Positions 1-8,868 of a DNA stretch of 64,000 nt are shown piece after piece; position 1 is the first letter of the stretch; the number at the start of each line of letters is the position of its first letter. Made by a program: the position numbers and the translations under genes. A model generated the notes under the pieces. The model did not search any database. It was not told the DNA's origin and worked only from the letters and a program-made list of their open reading frames with translations. This DNA comes from Paraburkholderia sp. (GTDB taxonomy: Bacteria; Pseudomonadota; Gammaproteobacteria; Burkholderiales; Burkholderiaceae): NCBI GenBank assembly GCA_031286755.1, contig JAITTX010000306.1, positions 16,259 through 80,258 on the forward strand. Reading direction: 5' to 3'.

Positions 1-1284
1 AAGCAGCGTGACGAAGCCGCATGCAACCATGTAGAGCGCCGGCGAAAGCGGGTTGCCGGTCCTGGCGATGAGCCAGGTGACGATGAACTGCGAGCTGCCG
101 CCGAACACCGTCACACCCACGCTGTAGATCACCGAGAGGCCGCTCGCGCGCACGCCGGCCGGCAACATCTCCATGAGCACGAGCAGCATGGGCGTCGAGC
201 CGAGGTTCGAAGCCGCCGTCAGCAGCACCGAAAGCGCCAGCACGAGCGGCACGCTGGGAAAGCGCGTCATGAGCCAGAACGCCGGCACCACCGCGACGAT
301 GTTGAAGGCGAGCGCGCCCAGCACGAGCGGCTTGCGGCGCGCGAGCCTATCGGCGAGCCGCCCCGAAACGAGCGAGGCCACGAGCATCGTGATGCCGGTG
401 GCGCAGCCCGAGAGCAGCGAAAGCGAAGGCGGCATTTTCAGCACGCGAATCATGTAGGTGGGCATGAAGAACACCACGAGATACATGCCCACCGTGCCCG
501 CCGTGACCGAAAAAATGCCCTTGAGCACCTTGCCGCCATGCTCGCGCATGAGCGTGCGCAGCGGGCTGGGCGCATCGGGCGCGGCCTCGTGCGTCTCGTC
601 GAGCTTCGCGCGGATATAGAGCCCCACCGGCGCAATCGCCAGGCCGCCGAGAAACGGCAGGCGCCAGCCCCAGCTTTCGAGCGCATGCGGCGTGAGCGTG
701 GCGTAGAGCAGCGCGCCCGTGAACGCGCCAACCAGCGCGGAGATGCCCTGGCTGCCCAGTTGCCAGCTCACGCGAAAGCCGCGCTGCCCCACCGAGCCCG
801 ACTCCATCAACATCGACGTGGCAGCGCCAATCTCGCCGCCGAGCGAAAAGCCCTGCAGCAGACGCCCCGCGAGCAGCACGAGCGAGCCGTACACGCCCGC
901 CTGCGCATAGGTGGGCGCCAGCGAAATGCACAACGTGCCGGCCACCATCAGCGCGATGGTGAGGGTCATGGCCGCTTTGCGTCCGCGCCGGTCGGCATAG
1001 CTGCCGATCACGAGGCCGCCGAGCGGACGCATCACGAAGCCAATGCCGAAAGTGGCCACCGCAAGCAGCAGCGAACCAAAGGGACTATCCGAGGGAAAGA
1101 AGAGCCGACCGATCAGGAGCGCGAAGAAACTGTAGACCGTGAAGTCGTACATTTCGAGCGCATTGCCGATCGAGCACGCGGCGATCAGGCGGAACTGGCT
1201 CTGGCGCGCCGGCGCGTGGCCGGCGGCGGCGGCGCTCGTGCTGGCGAGCGTGTCGGCGTCGGCGCTGAGCGTAGCGTCATTCAT
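1..1284 (-). CDS. MFS transporter, metabolite:H+ symporter (MHS) family, partial
   Basis: This is a proton-coupled inner-membrane carrier, probably for a small organic acid or zwitterion; the substrate cannot be read from sequence. The start at 1284 gives MNDATLSADADTLAST, and 428 codons are present before the window edge cuts off the C-terminus. After a polar N-terminal tail the protein runs SIGNALEMYDFTVYSFFA, the first-helix signature of MHS carriers (ProP, KgtP and ShiA relatives). It is followed by the cytoplasmic MFS motif around YADRRGRKA and by GRLLQGFSLGGEIGAATS, also typical of the family. It is divergent from the LysR regulator that starts at 1581, with a LysR box between them, so that regulator probably controls it. 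Confidence 0.9.
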   Translation of the reverse strand, partial: MNDATLSADADTLASTSAAAAGHAPARQSQFRLIAACSIGNALEMYDFTVYSFFALLIGRLFFPSDSPFGSLLLAVATFGIGFVMRPLGGLVIGSYADRRGRKAAMTLTIALMVAGTLCISLAPTYAQAGVYGSLVLLAGRLLQGFSLGGEIGAATSMLMESGSVGQRGFRVSWQLGSQGISALVGAFTGALLYATLTPHALESWGWRLPFLGGLAIAPVGLYIRAKLDETHEAAPDAPSPLRTLMREHGGKVLKGIFSVTAGTVGMYLVVFFMPTYMIRVLKMPPSLSLLSGCATGITMLVASLVSGRLADRLARRKPLVLGALAFNIVAVVPAFWLMTRFPSVPLVLALSVLLTAASNLGSTPMLLVLMEMLPAGVRASGLSVIYSVGVTVFGGSSQFIVTWLIARTGNPLSPALYMVACGFVTLL

Positions 1285-1464
1285 GGCGGATCTCCGCAGG
1301 CAGGGTTGAACGTCGCGAGGGTGGCGTGGGTGCCATTCGTGCGCCTTGGGCGGACCCGTCATGCGCTCGGGGTGCGCATGCGGCAGTGCGAACTTCTATT
1401 CAAAGGCAGGCGCGAGTCGATATTCAGGCAAGGTTCAGGTTTGAAAAACTGAGAAATTTTCATC

Positions 1465-1485
1465 GTGATAACCAGATAGAATCAC
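1465..1485. promoter_or_regulatory. LysR-type box GTGAT-N11-ATCAC
   Basis: A perfect 5-bp dyad, GTGAT at 1465-1469 and ATCAC at 1481-1485, is separated by exactly 11 bases. This gives the T-N11-A spacing of LysR-family recognition sites. It lies between the divergent MHS carrier (start 1284) and the LysR gene (start 1581), where such a regulator normally binds. Function is inferred from form and position. Confidence 0.65.
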
Positions 1486-1580
1486 CGTCATAACCATCGG
1501 TCAGCAGCCATCGGGAAAAGTACCGACACTCGCCGCCCTGTGGTCCGCCCATCATGCGAGGCCCCGGAGGAATTCATCGA

Positions 1581-2576
1581 ATGAAACTGCATCAGTTGCG
1601 CGTCCTGCTCGCGCTCGCGCAGCACGGCAGCATGCACGAGGCATCGCGCAGCCTGCACGTCTCGCAGCCCGCGCTGTCCAAAGCGATTGCCGAACTCGAG
1701 CGCGAGTTGGGCGTGACACTCATTTCGCGCTCTGTGCGCGGCGTGAGCCTCACGAACTACGGACGTGCGCTCGTCAAACGCGCGAGCGTGGTCGAGCACG
1801 AATTGCGCCACGCGCTCGAAGACATCGAGTCCATGCGCGGCCACGCCGAGGCGCAGCTCAATATCGGCTTCTCCGCAGTGGCTTCGAGCGGCCCCTTGCC
1901 GGAGTCCATCGCCGCGTTTCGCACGCGCTTTCCCGCAGTGACGATTCGCGCCTACGAAATGCGGCCGCAGCAGATTCTCGAAGGCCTGCGCGAAGGCCAT
2001 CTCGACCTGGCGCTCATCTCCACGAACAGCGGCCCCGGCACCAGCGCGTTTCAATGGGAGCCGCTCTTTTCGGTGGGCATGCATGTGGCCGCGCGCCCCG
2101 GCCATCCGCTCGCGCGCGCGACGCGCATCCGCTCGCTCATCGACGCGCAATGGCTCACGCTCGACCCGCTCGACGACCCGGGCAGCCCGCTCGCGAGCCT
2201 GATGCGCCTGCACCGGCTGGAGATGCCGCGCAACGTCGTGCAGAGCAGCTCGAATCTGCTCGGGCTGCAACTGGCCACGTGCACGGACCTCATCAGCGTA
2301 TGGTCCGATTTCGTGTTCTATGCACGCACGGGCCCGCTCGCGCTGAATCCCGACGCGCTCAAGCCGCTGCCGATCCGCGACGAATTACCGGACTATCACG
2401 TGTTCATGGTGTATCGCTCGCCCGATCTGATGACGCAGACCTGCCTTGAATTCAGTAAGGAAGTGCGCCATCGCGGACGCAAGATGGTGTCGCCGCGTAT
2501 TGCGGCACAAGCGGCGGCACAAGCGGCGGCCCAGGCGGCGGCGCGCGGGCGCAAAGGCGCCAGCGCCACGAGATGA
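1581..2576 (+). CDS. LysR-family transcriptional regulator
   Basis: This is a DNA-binding regulator of 331 aa, near the usual LysR length. Residues 1-60 form the winged helix-turn-helix (HQLRVLLALAQHGSMHEASR, then VSQPALSKAIAELE), and residues about 90-300 form the periplasmic-binding-like effector domain. I chose ATG 1581 because a GGAGG lies seven to eleven bases upstream; an in-frame ATG at 1554 lacks this. The C-terminus carries an unusual low-complexity AAAQ-repeat tail ending in basic residues, encoded by a 12-bp tandem repeat. Its divergent position and the T-N11-A dyad upstream suggest it regulates the MHS carrier and itself. The effector is unknown. Confidence 0.93.
   Translation: MKLHQLRVLLALAQHGSMHEASRSLHVSQPALSKAIAELERELGVTLISRSVRGVSLTNYGRALVKRASVVEHELRHALEDIESMRGHAEAQLNIGFSAVASSGPLPESIAAFRTRFPAVTIRAYEMRPQQILEGLREGHLDLALISTNSGPGTSAFQWEPLFSVGMHVAARPGHPLARATRIRSLIDAQWLTLDPLDDPGSPLASLMRLHRLEMPRNVVQSSSNLLGLQLATCTDLISVWSDFVFYARTGPLALNPDALKPLPIRDELPDYHVFMVYRSPDLMTQTCLEFSKEVRHRGRKMVSPRIAAQAAAQAAAQAAARGRKGASATR
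2502..2540 (+). repeat. 12-bp tandem repeat inside the LysR gene
   Basis: About three copies of a 12-bp unit beginning GCGGCACAAGCG lie here; the first two are identical and the third has diverged. They encode an Ala-Ala-Ala-Gln periodic tail at the end of the LysR protein. Such in-frame repeats can vary in copy number between strains. Confidence 0.75.
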
Positions 2577-2605
2577 GCGACGCGCCTGGCAGCGCCATTC
2601 GCATC

Positions 2606-2633
2606 ATTTCGATAAATGTTGAAATATCGAAAT
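2606..2633. promoter_or_regulatory. ArsR-type operator of the ars operon
   Basis: A perfect 9-bp inverted repeat, ATTTCGATA at 2606-2614 and TATCGAAAT at 2625-2633, has a 10-bp spacer. It sits just upstream of the ArsR reading frame, and A+T-rich dyads of this shape are typical ArsR/SmtB operators. An in-frame ATG at 2616 falls inside the dyad, which argues that translation really starts at 2655. Confidence 0.75.
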
Positions 2634-2654
2634 ATAACGGGTAGTCTTGCGGCC

Positions 2655-2999
2655 ATGGACTCCAACCTTGCCGTACGCGCGCTCGGCGCGCTTGCCCACG
2701 ATTCACGTCTCGCGATCTTCCGCTCGCTCGTCGCTGCTGGAGAAAACGGCATGGCCGCCGGCGAAATCGCGCAGCAACTGGGCCTCGCTCCCTCGAGCCT
2801 CTCATTCCATCTCAAGGACCTGTCGCACGCGGATCTCGTGCGGTCACGCCAGGAAGGACGCTTCGTCATCTACACGGCGAACTTCGGCGCCATGGCCGAT
2901 CTGGTCGGCTTTCTCACAGAGAATTGCTGCGGCGGCGCGGCGTGCGCCGCAAGCGCGCTTCCCCAGGTCTGCGGCAGCAATCATGGGCCCGCGCGATGA
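2655..2999 (+). CDS. arsR: ArsR-family arsenic-responsive repressor
   Basis: This 114-aa winged-helix repressor (MDSNLAVRALGALAHDSRL) is expected to release the operator when it binds arsenite or antimonite. The helix-turn-helix is around GEIAQQLGLAPSSLSFHLKD, followed by the wing VRSRQEGRFVIYTANF. A cysteine pair plus further cysteine (NCCGGAACAAS) near the C-terminus is a plausible As(III) site, unlike the CVC site in helix 3 of the E. coli type. The start at 2655 keeps the whole operator outside the coding sequence. The gene overlaps arsC by four bases (ATGA at 2996), so the two are translationally coupled. Confidence 0.93.
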   Translation: MDSNLAVRALGALAHDSRLAIFRSLVAAGENGMAAGEIAQQLGLAPSSLSFHLKDLSHADLVRSRQEGRFVIYTANFGAMADLVGFLTENCCGGAACAASALPQVCGSNHGPAR

Positions 3000-3490
3000 C
3001 CACGCACGTACTCATTCTTTGCACCCACAACTCCGCGCGCAGCGTGCTGGCCGAGGGCATGCTGAATCACTGGGCGCGCAAGCTCGGCAAGAACGTCCGC
3101 GCCCACAGCGCAGGCAGTGCGCCGAGCGGGCGCGTCAACCCGTTCGCGCTGGAGGCGCTGTCGAATGCGGGAGTCGACACGCGGGGTTGCCGCAGCAAAA
3201 GCTGGGACGAATTCGCGGCGAGCGACGCTCAGTCAATGCGCGCGGTCATTACCGTGTGCGACAGCGCGGCGGCGGAGCCATGCCCATATTGGCCTGGCAG
3301 CCCGGTCAAGGTGCACTGGGGATACCCTGACCCCTCCAATGCCGCAGGCGGCGACGAGGGCAAGCGCCAGGCCTTCGAACTCACGCGCCAGGCCATTGGC
3401 TATCGCATGCTTCAGCTACTGTCACTTCCTCTGGATAACTTATCAAATGCAGAGCTTCAGCACGCACTGAACGACATCCTGCACAGTTGA
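2996..3490 (+). CDS. arsC: Arsenate reductase, low-molecular-weight phosphatase family
   Basis: This cytoplasmic enzyme reduces As(V) to As(III) so the export pump can remove it. The 164-aa protein opens MTTHVLILCTHNSARS and carries the PTP-loop signature C-x5-R at residues 9-15 with the following Ser. The later segment SKSWDEFA and the PDPSNA stretch are typical of the arsenate-reductase branch of this fold. It starts within the arsR stop codon and ends 15 bp before acr3. Which thiol system recycles it (thioredoxin or glutaredoxin) cannot be told from the sequence. Confidence 0.92.
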   Translation: MTTHVLILCTHNSARSVLAEGMLNHWARKLGKNVRAHSAGSAPSGRVNPFALEALSNAGVDTRGCRSKSWDEFAASDAQSMRAVITVCDSAAAEPCPYWPGSPVKVHWGYPDPSNAAGGDEGKRQAFELTRQAIGYRMLQLLSLPLDNLSNAELQHALNDILHS

Positions 3491-3505
3491 CACCCCCGCA
3501 ATTCG

Positions 3506-4576
3506 ATGAACACCCCAAACGCCGCCACTACAGCGCATGCTGCGCTCAAGCCCGCCATAAGCTTCTTCGAACGCTATTTGACCGTCTGGGTTGCGCTGTG
3601 CATTATCGCGGGCATCGCCCTGGGTCAGTTTTTTCCGGGCGTTTTCCAGCTCATCGGCCGCATGGAATACGCACAGATCAATCTCCCGGTGGGCCTGCTC
3701 ATCTGGGTGATGATCATCCCAATGCTCGTCAAGGTCGACTTCGGTTCGCTCCATGAAGTCCGCCAGCACATCAAGGGCATCGGCGTCACGCTGGTGGTGA
3801 ACTGGCTCGTCAAGCCGTTCTCCATGGCTTTTCTGGGCTGGCTGTTCATCAAGCACGCATTCGCGCCGCTGCTGCCCGCGGCGCAACTCGACAGCTACGT
3901 AGCCGGCCTGATCCTGCTGGCCGCCGCGCCGTGCACGGCCATGGTGTTCGTCTGGAGCCGGCTGAGCGGCGGCGACCCGCTTTTCACGCTCTCGCAGGTC
4001 GCCTTGAACGACAGCATCATGGTGGTCGCCTTTGCGCCGCTGGTCGGCCTGCTGCTGGGCATCTCCGCCATTGCCGTCCCCTGGGCGACGTTGCTCACAT
4101 CGGTCGTGCTCTATATCGTGATTCCGGTGATACTCGCGCAGATCCTGCGAAAGCTGCTGCTTTCCGGCGGGCAAACGCAATTCGACACGATCATGGCGAA
4201 GATCGGTCCATGGTCCATCGCCGCCCTTCTCGCGACGCTCGTCCTGCTGTTCGCGTTTCAAGGCAAAGCCATCATCGAGCAGCCGCTCGTGATTGTTTTG
4301 TTGGCAGTCCCAATTCTCATTCAGGTGTTTTTCAACGCCGCGCTTGCCTATGGGCTCAATCGCGCGGTGGGAGAAAAGCACAATATCGCGTGTCCGTCCG
4401 CGCTGATCGGCGCGTCCAACTTCTTCGAGCTGGCCGTTGCCACGGCAATCGGCCTGTTCGGCTTTCACTCGGGCGCCGCCCTCGCAACCGTCGTCGGCGT
4501 GTTGATCGAGGTGCCGGTCATGCTGCTCGTGGTGCGCATCGTCAACCGGTCAAAAAACTGGTACGAATGCGCCTGA
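3506..4576 (+). CDS. acr3: Arsenite efflux permease, ACR3 family
   Basis: This inner-membrane antiporter exports arsenite. The 356-aa protein has about ten predicted transmembrane segments. The conserved helix [20 protein letters not shown] contains Cys143, the cysteine needed for arsenite transport in ACR3 proteins, and [18 protein letters not shown] is another family hallmark. It is the third gene of the arsR-arsC-acr3-arsH operon. It is not of the unrelated ArsB type, although annotations sometimes use that symbol. Confidence 0.95.
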   Translation: MNTPNAATTAHAALKPAISFFERYLTVWVALCIIAGIALGQFFPGVFQLIGRMEYAQINLPVGLLIWVMIIPMLVKVDFGSLHEVRQHIKGIGVTLVVNWLVKPFSMAFLGWLFIKHAFAPLLPAAQLDSYVAGLILLAAAPCTAMVFVWSRLSGGDPLFTLSQVALNDSIMVVAFAPLVGLLLGISAIAVPWATLLTSVVLYIVIPVILAQILRKLLLSGGQTQFDTIMAKIGPWSIAALLATLVLLFAFQGKAIIEQPLVIVLLAVPILIQVFFNAALAYGLNRAVGEKHNIACPSALIGASNFFELAVATAIGLFGFHSGAALATVVGVLIEVPVMLLVVRIVNRSKNWYECA

Positions 4577-4604
4577 ATCGAACGCGCGCCCAAACTCGCC
4601 ATTG

Positions 4605-5342
4605 ATGCGGAGAACCAGCTTGTCCGATCTCACCACCGATTTGCCGCAGCTCGACGCGGCCCAGTTTCGCGCTCCCGATGCAAGCCAGTTGCGGCCTGCA
4701 AAAGCCTCGACGCATCCACCGCGCTTCCTGCTGCTTTACGGTTCGCTGCGGGCGCGCTCGTTCAGCCGGTTATTGACCGAGGAGGCGGCGCGCCTGCTCG
4801 TGGCAATGGGCGCGGAAGTGCGCACCTTCAATCCGAGCGGTTTGCCATTGCCCGACGACGCGCCGGAAAGCCACCCGAAAGTGGCGGAGCTGCGCGAGCT
4901 CGTGCAGTGGTGCGAAGGCATGGTCTGGTGCTCGCCGGAGCGCCATGGCGCCATGACCGGCATCATGAAGTCGCAGATCGACTGGATTCCGTTGTCGATG
5001 GGCGCCGTTCGGCCAACCCAGGGAAAAACGCTCGCGGTCATGCAGGTGAGCGGCGGCTCGCAGTCGTTCAACGCCGTGAACCAGATGCGCGTGCTCGGCC
5101 GCTGGATGCGCATGCTGACCATACCCAACCAGTCGTCGGTGGCGAAGGCGTTTCTGGAGTTCGACGAAGCCGGGCGCATGAAGGCGTCCGCGTATTTCGA
5201 CCGCGTCGTGGACGTCATGGAGGAGCTCGTCAAATTCACCTTGCTGACTCGCGACATCGCGCCTTATCTGGTGGACAGGTATAGCGAGCGAAAGGAAAGC
5301 GCGGAGGCGTTGTCGAAGCGGGTGAATCAGGCCGGCATCTGA
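4605..5342 (+). CDS. arsH: ArsH, NADPH-dependent FMN reductase / organoarsenical oxidase
   Basis: This flavodoxin-like FMN protein oxidises trivalent organoarsenicals in characterised homologues. The 245-aa protein has the FMN phosphate-binding stretch [15 protein letters not shown] near residue 45 and the family-conserved [20 protein letters not shown] and [20 protein letters not shown] segments. ATG 4605 follows directly after an in-frame TTG at 4602; the ATG is preferred. It lies 28 bp after acr3 and ends the ars operon. Confidence 0.93.
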   Translation: MRRTSLSDLTTDLPQLDAAQFRAPDASQLRPAKASTHPPRFLLLYGSLRARSFSRLLTEEAARLLVAMGAEVRTFNPSGLPLPDDAPESHPKVAELRELVQWCEGMVWCSPERHGAMTGIMKSQIDWIPLSMGAVRPTQGKTLAVMQVSGGSQSFNAVNQMRVLGRWMRMLTIPNQSSVAKAFLEFDEAGRMKASAYFDRVVDVMEELVKFTLLTRDIAPYLVDRYSERKESAEALSKRVNQAGI

Positions 5343-5348
5343 GGCTTG

Positions 5349-5366
5349 ATAAATCGGGCGATTTAT
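5349..5366. repeat. 18-bp A+T-rich dyad after arsH
   Basis: The sequence ATAAATCGGGCGATTTAT has perfect 8-bp arms around a 2-base centre, six bases after the arsH stop. It has no U-tract, so it is a weak terminator candidate at best. It may instead be a 3' stabilising hairpin or a protein site. Confidence 0.4.
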
Positions 5367-5462
5367 TTCGCGCGGCCGCTTCGTATATGTCGTGGGCGTT
5401 TTTGCAAACACTCAACAGCAGCAACGCACCAGGGCCGGGCATTTCACATCGAGTATTTAAAA

Positions 5463-5484
5463 AGCCCCGCTGCGCAGCGGGGCT
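5463..5484 (-). terminator. Rho-independent terminator of ppk2
   Basis: A perfect 22-bp GC-rich palindrome (AGCCCCGC... / ...GCGGGGCT) is followed, reading leftward, by TTTTTAAATAC, which gives an RNA U-tract. It lies about 30 bases past the ppk2 stop codon. On the rightward strand the required T-run is missing. Confidence 0.85.
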
Positions 5485-5515
5485 CGTGGCTTGCAACAGC
5501 GCAGCCTTTCAGCCC

Positions 5516-6373
5516 TCAATACACCTCCGGCACGAATCGATACGGATAGTCGGGCTCGACATAGCCCCTATCCTTTTGCCGCGCGGGCAGGCTGACTTCT
5601 TTGCGCTTGACTTCCTCGTAGGGGATCAGGTCCAGCAGATGGCGGATGAGATTCAGCCGCGCGCGCTTCTTGTCGTCGGCGTGCACGACATGCCATGGCG
5701 AGCGCTCGGTGTCGGTTGCGGCGATCATGTCGTCGCGCGCCCGTGAATAGTCGTACCAGCGCCGGTACGATTCGAGGTCCATGGGGGAGAGCTTCCACAC
5801 CTTGCGCTCGTCGTTGATGCGCGCGTCAAGGCGCCGGGTCTGCTCCTCCGGACTGATTTCGAGCCAATATTTCACGAGTATCACGCCGGCGCTCTGAATC
5901 GCCTGTTCGAGAAGCGGAACGTCATGCAAGAACTGCACGGCCTGTTCCTCCGTGCAAAATCCCATCACACGCTCGACGCCCGCGCGGTTATACCAGCTAC
6001 GGTCGAAAAGGATAATTTCGCCGCCAGCGGGCAAATGCGACACGTAACGCTGCATGTACATCTGCGACTTCTCGCGCTCGGTGGGCGCGGGCAGCGCGAC
6101 CACTCGAAAGACGCGGGCATTCACGCGCTGCATGATGGCCTTGATCGTACCGTCCTTGCCCGCGCCGTCCCGCCCCTCGAACAGCACGCAGATTCTGGCG
6201 CCGGTCGCCACGGCCCACTCCTGCAGCTTGACGAGTTCGACACTGAGGCGATCCAGTTCTTTCCGGTATGCCTTCTCGCCCATCCGCCCGGCTTTCACCG
6301 CGCCGCCGACCTTGCCGGTCTTGTCTTTTTTCTCGACCTTTTCGGCCTTGTCGCCCCTGGAATCCTTCGCCAT
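5516..6373 (-). CDS. ppk2: Polyphosphate kinase 2, class I
   Basis: This cytoplasmic kinase uses polyphosphate to phosphorylate nucleoside diphosphates. The 285-aa protein has a lysine-rich N-terminal tail of about 30 residues, then Walker A GRDGAGKDG at residues 67-75, and the Walker B-like FDRSWYNR at 123-130. It is a single-domain PPK2, so class I is the natural assignment. A strong GGAGGAGG lies just upstream of the ATG at 6373. It is monocistronic: its own terminator follows, and the neighbouring sensor kinase ends about 150 bp upstream. Confidence 0.93.
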   Translation of the reverse strand: MAKDSRGDKAEKVEKKDKTGKVGGAVKAGRMGEKAYRKELDRLSVELVKLQEWAVATGARICVLFEGRDGAGKDGTIKAIMQRVNARVFRVVALPAPTEREKSQMYMQRYVSHLPAGGEIILFDRSWYNRAGVERVMGFCTEEQAVQFLHDVPLLEQAIQSAGVILVKYWLEISPEEQTRRLDARINDERKVWKLSPMDLESYRRWYDYSRARDDMIAATDTERSPWHVVHADDKKRARLNLIRHLLDLIPYEEVKRKEVSLPARQKDRGYVEPDYPYRFVPEVY

Positions 6374-6522
6374 CGATACCTCCTCCAGAATGTGCTTCGA
6401 AAATTAAAAAGCACCCGCACTATCTGGTGGCGTCGAAAATGCGTCAATGATCTCAGTCAAGCAGTTTGCTGTCCTACAAGATTGCATCGGATTGCATCGA
6501 TACGCGCGGAAATCAGCGTAAT

Positions 6523-7908
6523 TCAGCGCGCGTGCTCGCCATTCAACACGAGGCGCGCTTCCAGTCCGCCGCCCGGGCGATTGTGCAGCGAAAGCTGCGC
6601 GCCCATCGCAACGGCCAGTTGGCGCGCAATCGCGAGACCCAGCCCCGTGCCGCCCGTGCCGCGATTGCGCGAGGTTTCGAGCCGGTGAAACGGTTCGAAC
6701 ACCGCTTCGAGCGAGGCCTCGGGAATACCCGGTCCGCGGTCGAGCACCGCGATCGTGACCTGCCCTTCAGCCGGTCCCTTGCTCAGCGCAATCTCCGCCG
6801 CGCCGGCGAATTTCAGCGCGTTGTCGACGAAATTGCCCACGATGCGCTTGAGCGCCTGCGCGCGCGTGACCACGGCGAGCGGCGCGCGCGTCTCGTAGCG
6901 CACGTCACTGCCAGCATCCGTGTAATCGCACATGAGGCTGTCGAGCAGGGCATCGAGGTCCACGCGCACCGGCACTTCCGCCGTGCCATGCAGCGTGCGC
7001 GCGTAGGCCACGCCCTCCTTCACGAGCTGCTCCATCTCCTGGAGGTCCTGCCTGAGCCTGGCGCTCTGGGCATCGTCGTCCATGACGTCCACGCGCAGGC
7101 GCATGCGCGTGATGGGCGTTTGCAGATCATGCGAAATGGACGCCAGAATCTGCATGCGCTCGGTCATGTAGCCCGCGATGCGCGCCTGCATCGCGTTGAA
7201 GGCGCGCGCGGCGCGCGCCACTTCGGAAGGCCCGCTTTCCTCCAGGTGCGTGGCCTTGAGGTCGGGGCCGAGCGTGTCGGCGGCGCGCGCGAGCGCATCG
7301 AGCGGACGCGTCGCGATACGCACCGCGAGCCAGCAGCACACCGCCAGCACGACGAGTTGCAGGGCCAGCACGAGCGGCAGCCAGCGCGAGAGCGGCAGCG
7401 CCGATTGCGGATGCACGTCGATGGTGAGCGGCGAGCCGTCGGTGAGGCGCAAATGCACTTGCAGGTGCTCGCTATCGCCGGGAATGGCATTGGCCGTGAG
7501 CGCATAGTGCTTGCCGATGCCCTTCGCGATGGCCGACTCGTAGCGCTGCGAAAGCTGCGCGTCGGGCGCGACGCCGGGCACGCCCGGACCGAGCACGAAG
7601 GTATAGCTGCGCCGCGCGAGCCGGGGCAGCCAGGCGGCGCGCTGCGCGGCCGGCAGATTGTCGAGCAGCGCCACCGAGCTCGCCACTTCGCGCTCGACAT
7701 AATCCATCATCATGTTGGCCGTGGTTTCGTCGCGCTCGGTGAGCGTGAGCCAGAACGACAGCGTCTGGGCGAGCGCGAGGCCCACGCAGAGAATCAGCGC
7801 GAGCCGCGCGAACAGCGTGCGCGGCCAGTGCGGCCAGCGTGGAGGACGGCGGCGCGCGTCCGTCGCGGCCGCCGCGCCGCGCTGCTCGTCATGGCTCGCG
7901 GCGCTCAT
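6523..7908 (-). CDS. Sensor histidine kinase with HAMP domain
   Basis: This inner-membrane sensor has 461 aa. Residues 31-56 form TM1, about 57-173 the periplasmic sensing region, and 176-196 TM2. A HAMP linker (RIATRPLDALARAADTLG) and the dimerisation box ILASISHDLQTPITRMR with phospho-accepting His260 follow. Then come the N box NFVDNALKF, G1 DRGPGIP and G2 GTGGTGLGLAIA of the ATPase domain. The layout resembles EnvZ-type kinases. ATG 7908 overlaps the regulator stop codon by four bases, so kinase and regulator are a coupled pair. The signal is unknown. Confidence 0.93.
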   Translation of the reverse strand: MSAASHDEQRGAAAATDARRRPPRWPHWPRTLFARLALILCVGLALAQTLSFWLTLTERDETTANMMMDYVEREVASSVALLDNLPAAQRAAWLPRLARRSYTFVLGPGVPGVAPDAQLSQRYESAIAKGIGKHYALTANAIPGDSEHLQVHLRLTDGSPLTIDVHPQSALPLSRWLPLVLALQLVVLAVCCWLAVRIATRPLDALARAADTLGPDLKATHLEESGPSEVARAARAFNAMQARIAGYMTERMQILASISHDLQTPITRMRLRVDVMDDDAQSARLRQDLQEMEQLVKEGVAYARTLHGTAEVPVRVDLDALLDSLMCDYTDAGSDVRYETRAPLAVVTRAQALKRIVGNFVDNALKFAGAAEIALSKGPAEGQVTIAVLDRGPGIPEASLEAVFEPFHRLETSRNRGTGGTGLGLAIARQLAVAMGAQLSLHNRPGGGLEARLVLNGEHAR

Positions 7909-8645
7909 TGCGGCCCTTCGACAACGTTCACGGCCGCCGAGAACACATAGCCCTCGTTGCGCAGCGTCTTGATGTAGCGAGGCTCGCGCGCGCCGTCGCG
8001 CAAACGCTGCCGCAGGCGGCTCACGAGCAGATCGATCGAGCGGTCGAACGCATCCGCCTGGCGCCCTTGCGTGAGATTGAGCAATTGGTCGCGCGTGAGC
8101 ACGCGCTGCGGGTTGTCGAGAAATACGCGCAGCAGCCGGTATTCGGCGCCGGAGAGCGCCACGAGCGTATTTTCCTCGTCGAGCAGATGGCGCGCCGTGG
8201 TGTCGAGCCGCCATTCGCCGAAGGCGAGCATCGACGCCGTTTCGCTCACCTGCATGCCGGGCGGCAGCATGCGCGTGCGGCGCAGGACCGAGCGGATGCG
8301 CGCGAGCAGTTCGCGCACGGCGAAGGGCTTCGCGAGGTAATCGTCGGCGCCCATTTCGAGGCCGACGATACGGTCCGTTTCCTCGCCGCGCGCCGTGAGC
8401 ATGAGCACCGGCACCGCGCGAAAACGGCTCGCGCGCAGGTCGCGGCACAGCACGAGGCCGTCCTCGCCGGGCATCATGAGATCGAGCACGATGAGGTCCG
8501 GAGCGCCGCTCTCCAGCGCCGCGCGCATCTCGCGCCCGTTCGCGGCGAGCGATACGCGCATGCCGTTCTTCTCGAGGTAATCGGCAATCAGCTCGCGAAT
8601 GCCGCGATCGTCGTCGACGATCAGAATGTGGTCGGTCTTTTCCAT
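7905..8645 (-). CDS. OmpR/PhoB-family response regulator
   Basis: This 246-aa two-domain regulator has a receiver at residues 1-120 with the acidic pair Asp11-Asp12, phospho-acceptor Asp55 (LIVLDLMMPG) and conserved Lys106 (YLAKPFAV). A C-terminal winged helix follows at about 145-240 (SGAEYRLLRVFLDNPQRVLTRDQLL, then SIDLLVSRLRQRL and RNEGYVF). It forms a coupled pair with the downstream kinase. It starts only 7 bp after the end of a small membrane-protein gene, so these genes are probably co-transcribed from upstream of the GFA-like gene. Confidence 0.94.
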   Translation of the reverse strand: MEKTDHILIVDDDRGIRELIADYLEKNGMRVSLAANGREMRAALESGAPDLIVLDLMMPGEDGLVLCRDLRASRFRAVPVLMLTARGEETDRIVGLEMGADDYLAKPFAVRELLARIRSVLRRTRMLPPGMQVSETASMLAFGEWRLDTTARHLLDEENTLVALSGAEYRLLRVFLDNPQRVLTRDQLLNLTQGRQADAFDRSIDLLVSRLRQRLRDGAREPRYIKTLRNEGYVFSAAVNVVEGPQ

Positions 8646-8652
8646 GCGCCGA

Positions 8653-8868
8653 TCATACCCCGCGTGGGGCCGCGCCCGTGCTGCTCGCGCCGATTGCACC
8701 ACTTGCGGCGCCCACTCCCTTCGCGTTTCGTCCCGGCGAATTGCGCCCGCCCTTGGGCACGATCCGCTCGCGGCGCGTGAGCATCGCCAGCGTACAGCCC
8801 AGCGGATACACTGCCTCGGTCGCAAGACCGCCCGCCACCAGGGCGAGCACCGCAAAGAGCCGTTTCAT
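8653..8868 (-). CDS. Small predicted membrane or secreted protein
   Basis: This 71-aa protein opens MKRLFAVLALVAGGLATEAV, a signal-peptide or single-helix sequence, followed by a basic and then a Gly/Ala/Ser-rich tail. No family is recognised. Support for a real gene comes from context: a GGAGG lies just upstream, its ATG overlaps the stop of the GFA-like gene by four bases, and it ends 7 bp before the response regulator. A link to the two-component system is inference only. Confidence 0.55.
   Translation of the reverse strand: MKRLFAVLALVAGGLATEAVYPLGCTLAMLTRRERIVPKGGRNSPGRNAKGVGAASGAIGASSTGAAPRGV

Noticed and set aside
5349-5366. Second ArsR operator
   Set aside because: It shares the ATCG-rich look but not the spacing or the ATTTCGATA half-site of the operator at 2606-2633.
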